The translations under genes and the position numbers were made by a program. From Pedosphaera parvula Ellin514 (lineage in GTDB: Bacteria > Verrucomicrobiota > Verrucomicrobiia > Limisphaerales > Pedosphaeraceae), in the NCBI RefSeq assembly GCF_000172555.1, contig NZ_ABOX02000004.1:124001-188000 (forward strand): a stretch of 64,000 nucleotides of DNA, in the 5' to 3' direction. Position 1 is the stretch's first letter, and each line of letters begins with the position of its first letter. Below the pieces are notes generated by a model that saw only the letters and a program-made list of their open reading frames with translations, ran no database searches and had not been told where the DNA came from. Positions 26,836 through 35,354 of the stretch are shown here, in pieces.

Positions 26836-27501
26836 ATGGCTAAACTACTTATCAAATCAGGTGACAGACAGGTTCAGGAAATAAACTTGAAACCTGGGAT
26901 TAATCGTTTTGGGCGCAATGCGACCAATGACCATTTGGTGGTGGATCCTGGCGTTTCTGAAATGCATTGCGAAGTATTGGTGGAAGGCAACTTCGTTTTC
27001 GTCAGGGATTTAAATTCCACCAATGGCACCTTTGTTGATAAGAATCCAATCACAGAATCAGCGCTTTATTCCGGGCAAACCCTTAAGATCGGCCCTGTGG
27101 AGATGATTTTAGATGCTCCCGTAGTGCAGCTCGCAATTCCGGAACTTCCCAGGCCAGAGGCTCCAGCCCCGGTGCACTCTGACAAACTTTCTGACGGATA
27201 CGCCGCCTGTTTGAATCATGGCAATCGGCACGCGGTCTGGGAATGCACGAGTTGCACAAGATGTTTTTGCGATCATTGTGTGCGAAAGCTGCGCCGCGTC
27301 GGAGGCGCCTATATTAAGTTATGCTCCGCCTGCAGCAATCCCGTCGAGCTCACGCCGTGGGCTGCGATGATGAAAAAGAAGAAAAAGTCGATGTTCGGCA
27401 AACTTGTTGGTAAGATTAAGAGCAGTTTCAAGACCACCAAACGGCTGCTCTCCAATAACAACCCGCCTCCTGCTCCACCGGGCACGCAACCTCGCGCCTA
27501 A
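26836..27501 (+). CDS. FHA domain protein with B-box-like zinc finger and basic tail
   Basis: Residues 1-95 form an FHA phosphothreonine-binding domain (INRFGRNATNDHLVVD, VSEMHCEV, LNSTNGTFVD). After a Pro-rich linker, residues 125-170 hold a cysteine/histidine cluster CLNHGNRHAVWECTSCTRCFCDHC...CSAC that fits a B-box-type double zinc site. The end is strongly basic (KKKKKS, GKLVGKIKSSFKTTKR), then Pro-rich. AAGGGAGG 8-15 bp before the start supports it. The combination suggests an adaptor between Ser/Thr phosphorylation and a nucleic acid or membrane surface. No kinase of that kind is in the window. Confidence 0.82.
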   Translation: MAKLLIKSGDRQVQEINLKPGINRFGRNATNDHLVVDPGVSEMHCEVLVEGNFVFVRDLNSTNGTFVDKNPITESALYSGQTLKIGPVEMILDAPVVQLAIPELPRPEAPAPVHSDKLSDGYAACLNHGNRHAVWECTSCTRCFCDHCVRKLRRVGGAYIKLCSACSNPVELTPWAAMMKKKKKSMFGKLVGKIKSSFKTTKRLLSNNNPPPAPPGTQPRA

Positions 27502-27579
27502 ACCGGATTCCAAAATAAATCCCTCGATGTAGGCAGGACCCACTGCGAAAGGGAGGATCATTTCCGGACGTGCGTAAAA

Positions 27580-27615
27580 ATAAAAAACCTCAAGGAAATC
27601 GGTTCCTTGAGGTTT
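27580..27615 (-). terminator. Rho-independent terminator for the PRC-barrel gene
   Basis: A 13-bp stem (AAACCTCAAGGAA/TTCCTTGAGGTTT) with a 5-nt loop is followed on the minus strand by TTTTTTATTTTTA. On the plus strand it could also stop transcription of the FHA gene weakly. Confidence 0.88.
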
Positions 27616-27663
27616 CTGATTGAACTGCGCAGTCACAATTCAGACTCGCGGTGCAGATTTTGA

Positions 27664-28380
27664 TCAGGGATTATTACTTTTCTCCCGATTGTTGGGTGTG
27701 GCCTGATTGTCAGGATTTACATCAGGACCTTGATTAAATGTGCCGCGACCGTCTGGGGCCGTGCCATTATCGGCATTAGGCTTGGCATCACGGTCCTTGC
27801 TGGAACTAGTCCCGGTTGCATTGCCGTCCATGGGAATGCGTCCGCCGGTTCCCCGCCAGGAAGGCTCCTGGACCCCGTAGTAAGAATAAGTTTTTTGAGT
27901 CCAGTCAGCCTGGCTGAAATCAGGCCAGCTCGTGGCATCAAATGTCTGTGAGCTGGCAAGCTTTTGCTTGTCAACATTCAGCATGACAGTGTTCGGCTCT
28001 GTGCTCATGCGTGCCAGGGTCCAGGGCACCGCAGTCAGTTTTCCACTTTGCGAAGGATCACTCAGGGAAATGATCGCAAATTGGATCCGTCCGGACATGG
28101 GATTGATGACGAAATCATTGATTTGACCCAGAGTCTCGCCCTGCGCATTTTTCACCGTCGTTCCCATTAATTGACTCAAGCGCTCGGAGCGATGAGACAT
28201 ATGCGAAGAACCGGTGGAAGAATCTGATGACGAAGCAGTCGCGGGTGCTCCCTGTCCCAATGAACTGGAGTCCGCAGTGGAACTGCTCGAATTATTAGCA
28301 TTAGCGGCCAGCAACGAGGCGACCAACAATGAATGGCTCGCGCAGATGGCAATTGCTTGCAATAGTGTTTTAGACTTCAT
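27664..28380 (-). CDS. Exported PRC-barrel domain protein
   Basis: A signal peptide (ends LLAANA) is followed by a Ser-rich linker, then a PRC-barrel domain (about residues 65-135: LSQLMGTTVKNAQGETLGQINDFVINPMSG) with the expected strand pattern and the IQFAIISL strand. The C-terminal 70 residues are polar, Asn/Asp/Gly-rich and probably disordered. Exported PRC-barrel proteins in this phylum are of unknown role and often turn up with stress genes. A dedicated terminator follows. Confidence 0.8.
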   Translation of the reverse strand: MKSKTLLQAIAICASHSLLVASLLAANANNSSSSTADSSSLGQGAPATASSSDSSTGSSHMSHRSERLSQLMGTTVKNAQGETLGQINDFVINPMSGRIQFAIISLSDPSQSGKLTAVPWTLARMSTEPNTVMLNVDKQKLASSQTFDATSWPDFSQADWTQKTYSYYGVQEPSWRGTGGRIPMDGNATGTSSSKDRDAKPNADNGTAPDGRGTFNQGPDVNPDNQATPNNREKSNNP

Positions 28381-28530
28381 GTAACTTCCTTATGTTTTCA
28401 GTTTCGTCCACCAACATAGATCCAGCGAAAGCTGGTCGTAGTGAGACACTAACACAAGTTAACTCCGTCCAGAGGTCGAACAATGGGGAAAAGAGCTTAC
28501 TCAGAATCGCAGATCGGGCAACAGATGAGG

Positions 28531-28566
28531 GGAAAAAAAGAGCGGCCCCACTAAAGAGGTCGCTCG
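28531..28566 (-). terminator. Rho-independent terminator for the small gene at 28672-28902
   Basis: On the minus strand, GAGCG...CGCTC closes a stem extended by imperfect pairs, followed by seven T. It lies about 105 bp after the stop of the 76-residue gene. Confidence 0.8.
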
Positions 28567-28671
28567 CCTGTGATCCCTCAACCCATGATTAGTGAATAAG
28601 GAACTAACAGACAATACATGAATACTTTATTTTGACTGAACAGACCATGGGGTATTCTACTACGTCCGCCC

Positions 28672-28902
28672 TTAAATTTGTAAGGAAGTTCGGGGAGGTT
28701 GCTTCTGCATGGGGAGACTGATGTTGTACGGGTAATCCGCAAATTTAAGGATCACCTGGAGGTTGGCTGAGTCATGCTCGGAGGCAAACGCAACTGCTAT
28801 ATCATAACTGGGGAAATCCACAGCTTCATTCGAAGATTTCACCCACTCGTTATTTCTGGTCAGGTACAGCGAGGTTCGTTTATGCTGAATGAAGATTTTC
28901 AT
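28672..28902 (-). CDS. Small orphan soluble protein (76 residues)
   Basis: The product begins MKIFIQHKRTSLYLTRNNEWVKS and continues with SYDIAVAFASEHDSANLQVILKFAD, which suggests a small beta-alpha-beta domain. No family is recognised. A dedicated terminator downstream and a GGGG/CCCC-type motif about 110 bp upstream (shared with osmC) support it as real. It is not related in sequence to the other orphan gene at 20762. Confidence 0.6.
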   Translation of the reverse strand: MKIFIQHKRTSLYLTRNNEWVKSSNEAVDFPSYDIAVAFASEHDSANLQVILKFADYPYNISLPMQKQPPRTSLQI

Positions 28903-29010
28903 ACGGTGTTGTATGGATCAACTTCACTTGCCTGTCCTAAAAAGCGTGACAGAACCCGGTAGAGTTAGGATAGCGCTGAGAGGATAGGCGTCACTCTGGA
29001 TAAGGAAAAT

Positions 29011-29024
29011 AGGGTGGTTACCCC
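29011..29024. promoter_or_regulatory. AGGGTGGTTACCCC motif between the small orphan gene and osmC
   Basis: It is almost exactly midway (about 107 bp) between two divergent start codons. Its reverse complement GGGGTAACCACCCT matches the pattern at 23343. Confidence 0.35.
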
Positions 29025-29131
29025 AGTGCCTGCACCGAGCTTTTAACTGGTGAAAAATCCAATCGTCAGTTAAGCATGAAGCCGGAGTTGAAATAAACGG
29101 GTTTTATATAACCAAAACAAAGGGATAATTT

Positions 29132-29578
29132 ATGGCAGATATACAGCGTTCGGCGGAAGCAACCTGGAGGGGTGATTTGAAAAACGGTCAGGGCTCAACT
29201 TCCACCGATACTGGTGTGCTCAAGAATACACCTTACTCGTTCAAGACTCGTTTCGAGAATGAAAAACAGGGAACGAATCCCGAAGAATTGATCGCAGCAG
29301 CACACGCATCCTGCTTCAGCATGGCATTTTCCAAATTGCTTGCCGATGGCGGTCATCCTCCAAAGGAAGTCCGCACCAAGGCAACGCTCACCCTGGCGAA
29401 AACCGAAGCCGGTTTCAAAATTTCGAAAATCCACCTGGAAACAACCGGGATGGTTGACGGCGTGGATCAGGCAACGTTTGAGCAAACCGCGGCCAAGGCC
29501 AAGGAAGGCTGCCCGGTATCACGCCTGCTGAAGCCGGGCTTGGACGAGATGACAATGAAGGCGACACTCCAAAAATAG
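29132..29578 (+). CDS. osmC: OsmC-type organic hydroperoxide reductase
   Basis: The 148-residue OsmC-family protein has catalytic Cys61 in AHASCFSM and Cys127 in EGCPVSR, and the conserved [13 protein letters not shown] lead-in. It reduces organic hydroperoxides in the cytoplasm as a dimer. AAAGGG lies 8-13 bp before the ATG, and a TATATAA box lies at 29105-29111. Its stop codon abuts that of the convergent reductase gene with no bases between. Confidence 0.93.
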   Translation: MADIQRSAEATWRGDLKNGQGSTSTDTGVLKNTPYSFKTRFENEKQGTNPEELIAAAHASCFSMAFSKLLADGGHPPKEVRTKATLTLAKTEAGFKISKIHLETTGMVDGVDQATFEQTAAKAKEGCPVSRLLKPGLDEMTMKATLQK

Positions 29579-30313
29579 TCAAATGCCGCGGCGCGCCCGC
29601 TTCAAGACCTCATAAACCAAAAACAATTCGTCGCCGATGCGTTTCTCTGACTTCATCTTAATTTGATTCGCGTCGGCGAGCGTTCGGGCTCCTCTCCCAT
29701 CAGCCATGGTCGGCGCGTTTCTTCCGCCGAAGACCCAGGGGCATAAGGTAAGATGAATTTCGTCCACCAGGTCGGCCCGAAACAGGGCGTCGTTGACCTC
29801 CCCTCCCCCTTCGCACAGCAGCCGTGTGACAGCCCACTTTTCCCGCAACCATGACAGTGCTGCCTTAAAATCGACTTCCTTCCCTCCGCAGACCATTACC
29901 TCGTCTGCGAGTGCACGCAGCTTTTTTAGCCTGCTTTCCGGAGCCCTTTCGGAGGTTAAAATGATGATGGGAGAGAAACGATGTTTGAAAATTTCGGAAC
30001 GCGGATCGAGCGATCCTGAACCGCTCACGACAATGCGTAGATTGTATTCCGCCAGTCCATTTTTCAGCCGCATGCGTCGGTACTTGGCGGGGCCCGGCCC
30101 CATGTTTACTGGAAAAAGATCGACAGTGCGTGCGCCGGACATCACCGCATCCGCTTCAGTGCGCAGTTCCAGTAAATGGTCGTGATCACGTTTGCTGCCA
30201 AACGGAACAAACTTGCGATTGGCCGGCGCCAGCTTTCCGTCCGCGGTGGTTGCGATGTTCAGGTAAACAAATGGGAACCTGGCCCGGTTTTGCTTTTGCA
30301 CGTTTGAAACCAT
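29579..30313 (-). CDS. RibD C-terminal-like (dihydrofolate-reductase-fold) reductase
   Basis: The 244-residue protein has the RibD_C pattern: FVYLNIATTADGKLAP, the loop LRTEADAVMSGARTV, RIVVSGSGSLDPRSEIF, LLCEGGGEVNDALFRADLVDEIHLTLCPWVFGG. It uses NADPH to reduce a ribosylamino-pyrimidine or similar substrate. Without the deaminase half and away from rib genes, a role in riboflavin synthesis is uncertain. ATG at 30313 is chosen; an upstream extension exists but is not conserved-looking. It is divergent from the cerR-type regulator. Confidence 0.82.
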   Translation of the reverse strand: MVSNVQKQNRARFPFVYLNIATTADGKLAPANRKFVPFGSKRDHDHLLELRTEADAVMSGARTVDLFPVNMGPGPAKYRRMRLKNGLAEYNLRIVVSGSGSLDPRSEIFKHRFSPIIILTSERAPESRLKKLRALADEVMVCGGKEVDFKAALSWLREKWAVTRLLCEGGGEVNDALFRADLVDEIHLTLCPWVFGGRNAPTMADGRGARTLADANQIKMKSEKRIGDELFLVYEVLKRARRGI

Positions 30314-30383
30314 TGCTGCCAGAAAACATGCCGTGTTGAGGAAAGGGCGGCAAATCATTTCCAAAATCGCGATCAAAAAAGCA

Positions 30384-30422
30384 TTGACTTTTCAAACAGC
30401 TGTTTTAAATATGTGTTTGAAA
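30384..30422 (+). promoter_or_regulatory. Predicted promoter and operator of the efflux operon
   Basis: A -35-like TTGACT (30384-30389), 16-bp spacer and TAAATA (30406-30411). Overlapping it are the perfect palindrome AAACAGCTGTTT (30394-30405), and an outer inverted pair TTTCAAACA (30390-30398) and TGTTTGAAA (30414-30422). The layout suits autorepression by the TetR-type regulator, whose ATG begins 2 bp after the operator. Confidence 0.6.
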
Positions 30423-30423
30423 C

Positions 30424-31086
30424 ATGGATTCAAAGTCCACACATTCCGATGATGCAGCACAGGCAAAAACTCGAAGGCAGTTGATTGAGGCTGCCAGCGA
30501 GGTCTTTGCTGAAGTCGGCTTTCGCGCGGCCACGGTGCGGGAAATTTGCCAGCGTGCGGGGGCCAACATCGCCGCAGTAAATTATCACTTTGGCGACAAG
30601 GCACAGCTTTATCGCGCCGCCTTGCAGGAAACTTTTAAGACTTCCAAACAGAAATACCCCCCAAATTTCGGATTGCCCGCGAAGGCGACGGGTGAGCAGC
30701 GATTGAGGGTTTTTATTCATTCCTTTCTCCTGCGAATTTTTTCCCAGGGACCAGAATCGCGCCACGGAAAGATGATGGCGCGCGAGATGATCGAGCCTTC
30801 CGGAGCCCTCGACGTGATTGTGCAGGAGGAGATTACTCCGATGAAAAATGAATTAATGTCCATCATCCAGGAATTGGGGGGGACGCGCTTGAGCGAAAAG
30901 AAAATACGCCTTTGCGGCATGAGTGTGGTCAGCCAGGTGTTGTTCTATCATCACTGCCGCCCGGTGGTCATGCGCGTGTTTCCCAATTTAAGTTTTGATG
31001 CCAGTGAAATTGAAGAACTCACGGATCATATCACCAGCTTTTCGCTCGCGGCCATCGCTGAAATTGCGAAATCAAAAAAGAAATAA
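30424..31086 (+). CDS. TetR family repressor with CerR-type C-terminal domain
   Basis: The N-terminal helix-turn-helix (about residues 18-63: RRQLIEAASEVFAEVGFRAATV, ICQRAGANIAAVNYHFGDKAQLY) is typical of TetR. The C-terminal domain (HGKMMAREMIEPSGALDVIVQEEI) matches the CerR/YbiH group, whose members control neighbouring HlyD-ABC exporters. It is the first gene of a five-gene operon, 2 bp before the permease, with an operator-like inverted repeat over its own promoter. It probably senses an exported hydrophobic compound. Confidence 0.9.
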   Translation: MDSKSTHSDDAAQAKTRRQLIEAASEVFAEVGFRAATVREICQRAGANIAAVNYHFGDKAQLYRAALQETFKTSKQKYPPNFGLPAKATGEQRLRVFIHSFLLRIFSQGPESRHGKMMAREMIEPSGALDVIVQEEITPMKNELMSIIQELGGTRLSEKKIRLCGMSVVSQVLFYHHCRPVVMRVFPNLSFDASEIEELTDHITSFSLAAIAEIAKSKKK

Positions 31087-31088
31087 TT

Positions 31089-32228
31089 ATGTATCACCTC
31101 GCGCTGAAAATGCTCCTGGGGGATCGCTCCAAATACATTATGCTGGTGGGCGGCCTGACATTCGCCTCGCTCCTCATGACTCAGCAATGTGCCGTCTTCT
31201 TCGGGCTGCTCTCCTGGACCACCAGTCATATGCGCAACATGCGCGCCTCGATCTGGGTGGTTGATCCGAAGGTGGAACAGATCAACGAGATCAAGCCGAT
31301 GCGCGATACCGATGTGAACCGGGTGCGCAGTGTTTCGGGGGTTGCTTATGCAGTCCCATTATACACCGGGGTGATCCAGGCGCGCGTTGCGGATGGAAGC
31401 TTCAAGCCTGTGGAAATGATTGGCCTGGATTCAGCCACCCTGGTGGGAAGGCCGCCCATTATTTTAAGTGGACATTTGGAAGACCTGAGACTCCCAAACA
31501 CTGTTATGATCGACGAACTGGCGGTGGCAAGACTAAGCTTGGCGAAGGGACACAAAATCGGGATTGGAGATACATTTGAAATCAATGATCGCGAAGCGCG
31601 CGTCATTGGCATTTGCAAAACTGACCGTCATTTCTTCGGGTATCCCTATGTGTTCACCACCTATGATGAGGCGCTCCAATTTGCCCCGAAGACCCGAAAA
31701 ATGCTCAGCATTGTTTTAGCGGAGCCAAAGCCCGGCTGGACAGCTGAACAGACCGCCCGAGCCATCGAGAAGGAAACACTTTTAAAGGCCTATACCGAAA
31801 AAGAGTTCAACGCCTCCACCATACGTTGGTTCTTTAAGAACACCGGTATCCCGGCTTCGTTCGGCACGACCATTATTCTGGGATTTATTGTGGGCATGGT
31901 GGTGTGCGGACAAACCTTTTATTCATTCGTGCTGGAGAACCTAAGGAATCTGGGCGCGCTGAAAGCGATGGGCGCGAGCAACTGGTTGCTGGCTCGCATG
32001 CTGATGGTGCAGGCGCTGACGGTGGGATTCATCGGTTATGGCCTGGGAGTAGGCTTGACAGTCCTATTCGGTCTAATGGTACTGAAAACGGGCCAACCGC
32101 CGTTCCTGCTCCCCTACCAACTTCCCCTGGTTACTTTAGTGGTGATCCTCTTCATCTGCGTGTTCGCAGCTCTGCTGGGGATTCGCAAAATCTATAAACT
32201 CGAAGCAGCGGTGGTGTTCCGTGGCTAA
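31089..32228 (+). CDS. ABC transporter permease, FtsX/DevC type
   Basis: The 379-residue protein has one N-terminal helix (about 17-38), an extracytoplasmic domain of about 220 residues and three C-terminal helices (about 258-282, 300-332, 343-363), the MacB/DevC fold. FYSFVLENLRNLGALKAMGAS is the coupling region common to FtsX-like permeases. Without a fused ATPase it is closer to DevC than MacB. It overlaps the ATPase gene by 8 bp. Confidence 0.9.
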   Translation: MYHLALKMLLGDRSKYIMLVGGLTFASLLMTQQCAVFFGLLSWTTSHMRNMRASIWVVDPKVEQINEIKPMRDTDVNRVRSVSGVAYAVPLYTGVIQARVADGSFKPVEMIGLDSATLVGRPPIILSGHLEDLRLPNTVMIDELAVARLSLAKGHKIGIGDTFEINDREARVIGICKTDRHFFGYPYVFTTYDEALQFAPKTRKMLSIVLAEPKPGWTAEQTARAIEKETLLKAYTEKEFNASTIRWFFKNTGIPASFGTTIILGFIVGMVVCGQTFYSFVLENLRNLGALKAMGASNWLLARMLMVQALTVGFIGYGLGVGLTVLFGLMVLKTGQPPFLLPYQLPLVTLVVILFICVFAALLGIRKIYKLEAAVVFRG

Positions 32229-32961
32229 TACTAATGGACAATCAAACGGTTTCGCCGTGCATGTCCGCAACGTGACCAAAACGTTCGGCACAGGCGAGGC
32301 GAAGGTGGCGGCCTTGAAAGGCGTGGACTTTGACGCTCGCATGGGTGAAATGCTCATGATCGTCGGTCCTTCAGGATGTGGCAAAACAACTCTGCTTAGC
32401 GTGATCGCGGGCACACTCGCATTCAACGGTGGGGAAATCGATGTATTCGGCACACCCTTGCATGGACTTAAAGACAGGGATGTCACCGAATTTCGCAAGA
32501 AGAACGTCGGCTTCATTTTTCAACAATTCAATCTGATTCCGACTTTGAGCCTGGTGGAAAATGTGAGCGTGCCTTTGTTGATCAATGGCGTCAGCCGTTC
32601 CCAAGCAGAGAAAAAGGCGTCCGAGTTGCTCGACCGATTGGGCCTGGCCGGCCGCGGAAACGATCGTCCCAGCCTGCTTTCGGGCGGCCAACAGCAGCGC
32701 GTGGCCATTGCGCGAGCCCTGGTTCACGATCCAAGGCTGGTGATTTGCGATGAGCCGACTTCGGCTTTGGACAAGGATACCGGCGGGAAGATCATGGAGC
32801 TTTTGCGCGATATCGGCCGCAGTCCGAATCGTTGTGTCATTGTCGTGACCCATGACAACCGCGTTTTTAAATATGCCGACCGGATGACGGAAATGGAAGA
32901 CGGCCGGGTGCAACGTGTGCATGAGAGTTACAGTCAATATGAACAGAAGGGAGAACACTAA
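32221..32961 (+). CDS. ABC transporter ATP-binding protein (DevA/LolD/MacB type)
   Basis: Walker A GPSGCGKTT, Q-loop FIFQQFNLIPTLS, signature LSGGQQQRVAIARAL, Walker B LVICDEPTSALD and switch His in VVTHDNR are all present. It starts with GTG inside the permease gene. It powers the exporter formed with the permease, the HlyD adaptor and TolC. Confidence 0.95.
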   Translation: MANTNGQSNGFAVHVRNVTKTFGTGEAKVAALKGVDFDARMGEMLMIVGPSGCGKTTLLSVIAGTLAFNGGEIDVFGTPLHGLKDRDVTEFRKKNVGFIFQQFNLIPTLSLVENVSVPLLINGVSRSQAEKKASELLDRLGLAGRGNDRPSLLSGGQQQRVAIARALVHDPRLVICDEPTSALDKDTGGKIMELLRDIGRSPNRCVIVVTHDNRVFKYADRMTEMEDGRVQRVHESYSQYEQKGEH

Positions 32962-32964
32962 TTT

Positions 32965-33918
32965 ATGTTATTCAAAAGATTGAGTTTTTACCTCGCCGTC
33001 GCCGGCATTGTCGGCACGGTGCTGCTGGTCAACAAATTGCGCCAGGTGCCGGCGGCTCCGGCGCCGCTCGCGGAACCAGCGCGGTCGCCATATACGAATT
33101 CCGTGGCGGGAACGGGGATTATTGAGGCTTCCCGTGAAAATGTGAAAATCGGAGCGCCGAAGGGTGGATTGATTCAAAAAGTGAACGCGCAGATCGGTTC
33201 CAAGGTGAAGCAAGGCGACCCGGTCATCCAGTTGGACAGCCGCGAAGCTTGCGCGCAATTGGTCACGATGGAGGCGCAACTCGAGGCAATGAAAGCGTCG
33301 CTGCAATCCGAGAAGGTGTTGCTGGCGGATAATGAGGACCAATTCACACGCACTGACAATCTCGCGAAGCAGAATGTGGCTTCGGTGGATGAACGCAACC
33401 GGAAGGAATTCGCCCTGCGCAGCATGCAAGCGCGGGTGGCGAAGATTGAGGCGGATATTAAAGCGGTTGCGGCCCAGGTTGAACTGGCGAAAACAAATAT
33501 TGATATCCTAACTGTGCGGGCGCCAAGAGATGGCACCATTCTGCAGGTGAACGTGCGTGAGGGAGAATATGCTGGCACAACGCCGACCGAGCCCTTGATG
33601 ATTCTCGGCGAAACGGAAAAGTTGCAGATCCGTGCCGATGTGGATGAGCAGAATGCCCCTTTAGTGGCAGCCAATCAGCCGGCGATTGCGTTTTTGAAAG
33701 GTGACACGAAGAACCCAATTCCGTTACGCTTCGTGCGGATCGAGCCATATGTGGTTCCCAAACGTTCGTTGACGGGTGACAGTGCCGAGCGGGTGGACAC
33801 ACGTGTATTGCAAATCATTTTTGAATTTGATCGTCCCACGACACCACTTTATGTCGGACAACAAATGGATGTATTTATACAACGTCCTGAGCCGACAGCG
33901 GTGGCAAAGATCCCTTAA
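32965..33918 (+). CDS. HlyD/DevB-type periplasmic adaptor protein
   Basis: One N-terminal membrane helix (about residues 7-23), then the lipoyl half-motif GTGIIEASRENVKIGAPKGG...VQLDSREA, a coiled-coil hairpin (about 95-180, rich in Ala/Glu/Lys), the second lipoyl half ILTVRAPRDGTILQVNVREGEYAG and a beta-barrel domain. It bridges the inner-membrane ABC permease and the TolC channel. Confidence 0.93.
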   Translation: MLFKRLSFYLAVAGIVGTVLLVNKLRQVPAAPAPLAEPARSPYTNSVAGTGIIEASRENVKIGAPKGGLIQKVNAQIGSKVKQGDPVIQLDSREACAQLVTMEAQLEAMKASLQSEKVLLADNEDQFTRTDNLAKQNVASVDERNRKEFALRSMQARVAKIEADIKAVAAQVELAKTNIDILTVRAPRDGTILQVNVREGEYAGTTPTEPLMILGETEKLQIRADVDEQNAPLVAANQPAIAFLKGDTKNPIPLRFVRIEPYVVPKRSLTGDSAERVDTRVLQIIFEFDRPTTPLYVGQQMDVFIQRPEPTAVAKIP

Positions 33919-33939
33919 GCAGATGCTGACAACTGGAAT

Positions 33940-35328
33940 ATGAAATTATTTAGAAGTAAGAAGCATTTTAAATTCATTCTTGCGGCAGCTCTTTGCACTG
34001 CCACTTCCCTGCCCGCATGGAGCACGGAATCAACGGTAACGAACCAAGCTCCGGCCTGGCTTTCGGGGCCCCTCTCTCTCGCCGAAACCATGAACCTGGC
34101 GTTGAAACAGAATGGCAATATCCTGCGAGGCCAGAGCAACCTGGAGGCAGCCTATGGCTTGGTTGTCCAGACCCGTGCCGTGGCATTGCCAGTCATTAGG
34201 TCAACCGGAAATTTCACGTTTAATGCAGCCACCGAAAACTTCCCCGTTTTTGGAGCGCCCATTTTCGTTACCTTCCCGGATAAATCATGGGCCGCGAACA
34301 TCCAAATCATTCAGAGTGTTTATGAAGGCGGAAGGATCACCTCGGCGCTCAGGTCTGCCAAGCTGACGAAGGAGCAGGCCCTGCTCCAGTACCAGACCGT
34401 TGTGGCAGATGCGTTGCTCCAGGTTCGTGTCGCTTACTACGACATCCTGCAGGCCGAAGAACAGATCGTCGTGGAAGAGGCATCAGTTAAGTTGCTGACC
34501 CAGGAATTACAGGACCAGACCAAGCGTTATGAGGCAGGCACAGTGCCGCGCTTCAACGTGTTGCGGGCAGAAGTGTCCGTGGCAAATGAGCGCCCAAGGT
34601 TGATCCAGGCGCGCAACGCTTATCGCATTTCCAAAAACAATTTGGTCAATCTTTTGGGCTACCGCGTACCGCCGACTGTTTCTGAGGACATTCCATTGAC
34701 TCTCACGGACAAGCTCGATGCCGAACCTTACGAGATTAACCTGCCGGTGGCAGTCGCCAAGGCATTGCAGAACCGTTCCGAACTGGCGGCCTTGCAGAAA
34801 ACGGAAAGCCTGCGGAATGAGGATGTGATCAGTGCGAAAGCGGGTTATAAGCCGAGTGTTCAGGCTTTCGCCGGCTATAGCGGGAGAAATACGCAGTTTA
34901 GTGACGATCTGGGCCGTGTGGTGAATGGTGCGCAGGCGGGAATTCAATTCACCTGGAACATTTGGGATGGTTGGCTGACGAAGGGGAGAGTGCAACAAGC
35001 CCAGGCGCAACACCAAGGTGCCATGGTGGACGTGGACAATGAAACGCGGAACATCGAACTCGAAGTCCGCACCCAATATTCGAACTTCATCCAGGCCCGT
35101 GAGACCTTGGAATCGCAGAAGAAGGTGCAGGAGGAAGCGGAGGAGGCTTTGCGTTTAGCTACGGCACGCAGTGAGGCAGGAACGGGCACGCAGCTGGATG
35201 TGTTGCAGGCTGAAACTTCACTGACGACGGCACGCTCAACCCTGGTGCAGGCTTTGCACGATTACGATGTGGCACGCGCCCGAGTCGAACGGGCCATGGG
35301 CATCAACATCATGCAAAGCAATAAGTAG
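33940..35328 (+). CDS. TolC-family outer-membrane efflux protein
   Basis: A signal peptide (ends LPAWS) is followed by two outer-membrane-efflux-protein repeats with long coiled helices: VYEGGRITSALRSAKL...LLQVRVAYYDILQAEEQIVV, and the second half IWDGWLTKGRVQQAQAQH...EAGTGTQLDVLQAETSL. The 462 residues match the family. It is the last gene of the operon, completing a trans-envelope exporter. Its terminator lies inside the convergent hydrolase gene. Confidence 0.94.
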   Translation: MKLFRSKKHFKFILAAALCTATSLPAWSTESTVTNQAPAWLSGPLSLAETMNLALKQNGNILRGQSNLEAAYGLVVQTRAVALPVIRSTGNFTFNAATENFPVFGAPIFVTFPDKSWAANIQIIQSVYEGGRITSALRSAKLTKEQALLQYQTVVADALLQVRVAYYDILQAEEQIVVEEASVKLLTQELQDQTKRYEAGTVPRFNVLRAEVSVANERPRLIQARNAYRISKNNLVNLLGYRVPPTVSEDIPLTLTDKLDAEPYEINLPVAVAKALQNRSELAALQKTESLRNEDVISAKAGYKPSVQAFAGYSGRNTQFSDDLGRVVNGAQAGIQFTWNIWDGWLTKGRVQQAQAQHQGAMVDVDNETRNIELEVRTQYSNFIQARETLESQKKVQEEAEEALRLATARSEAGTGTQLDVLQAETSLTTARSTLVQALHDYDVARARVERAMGINIMQSNK

Positions 35329-35354
35329 TAATTCCCAGAGACCTGAGGAACAGG

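Noticed and set aside
28392-28592. 66-codon plus-strand frame between PRC-barrel and small gene
   Set aside because: It overlaps the terminator of the small gene and has no ribosome site.
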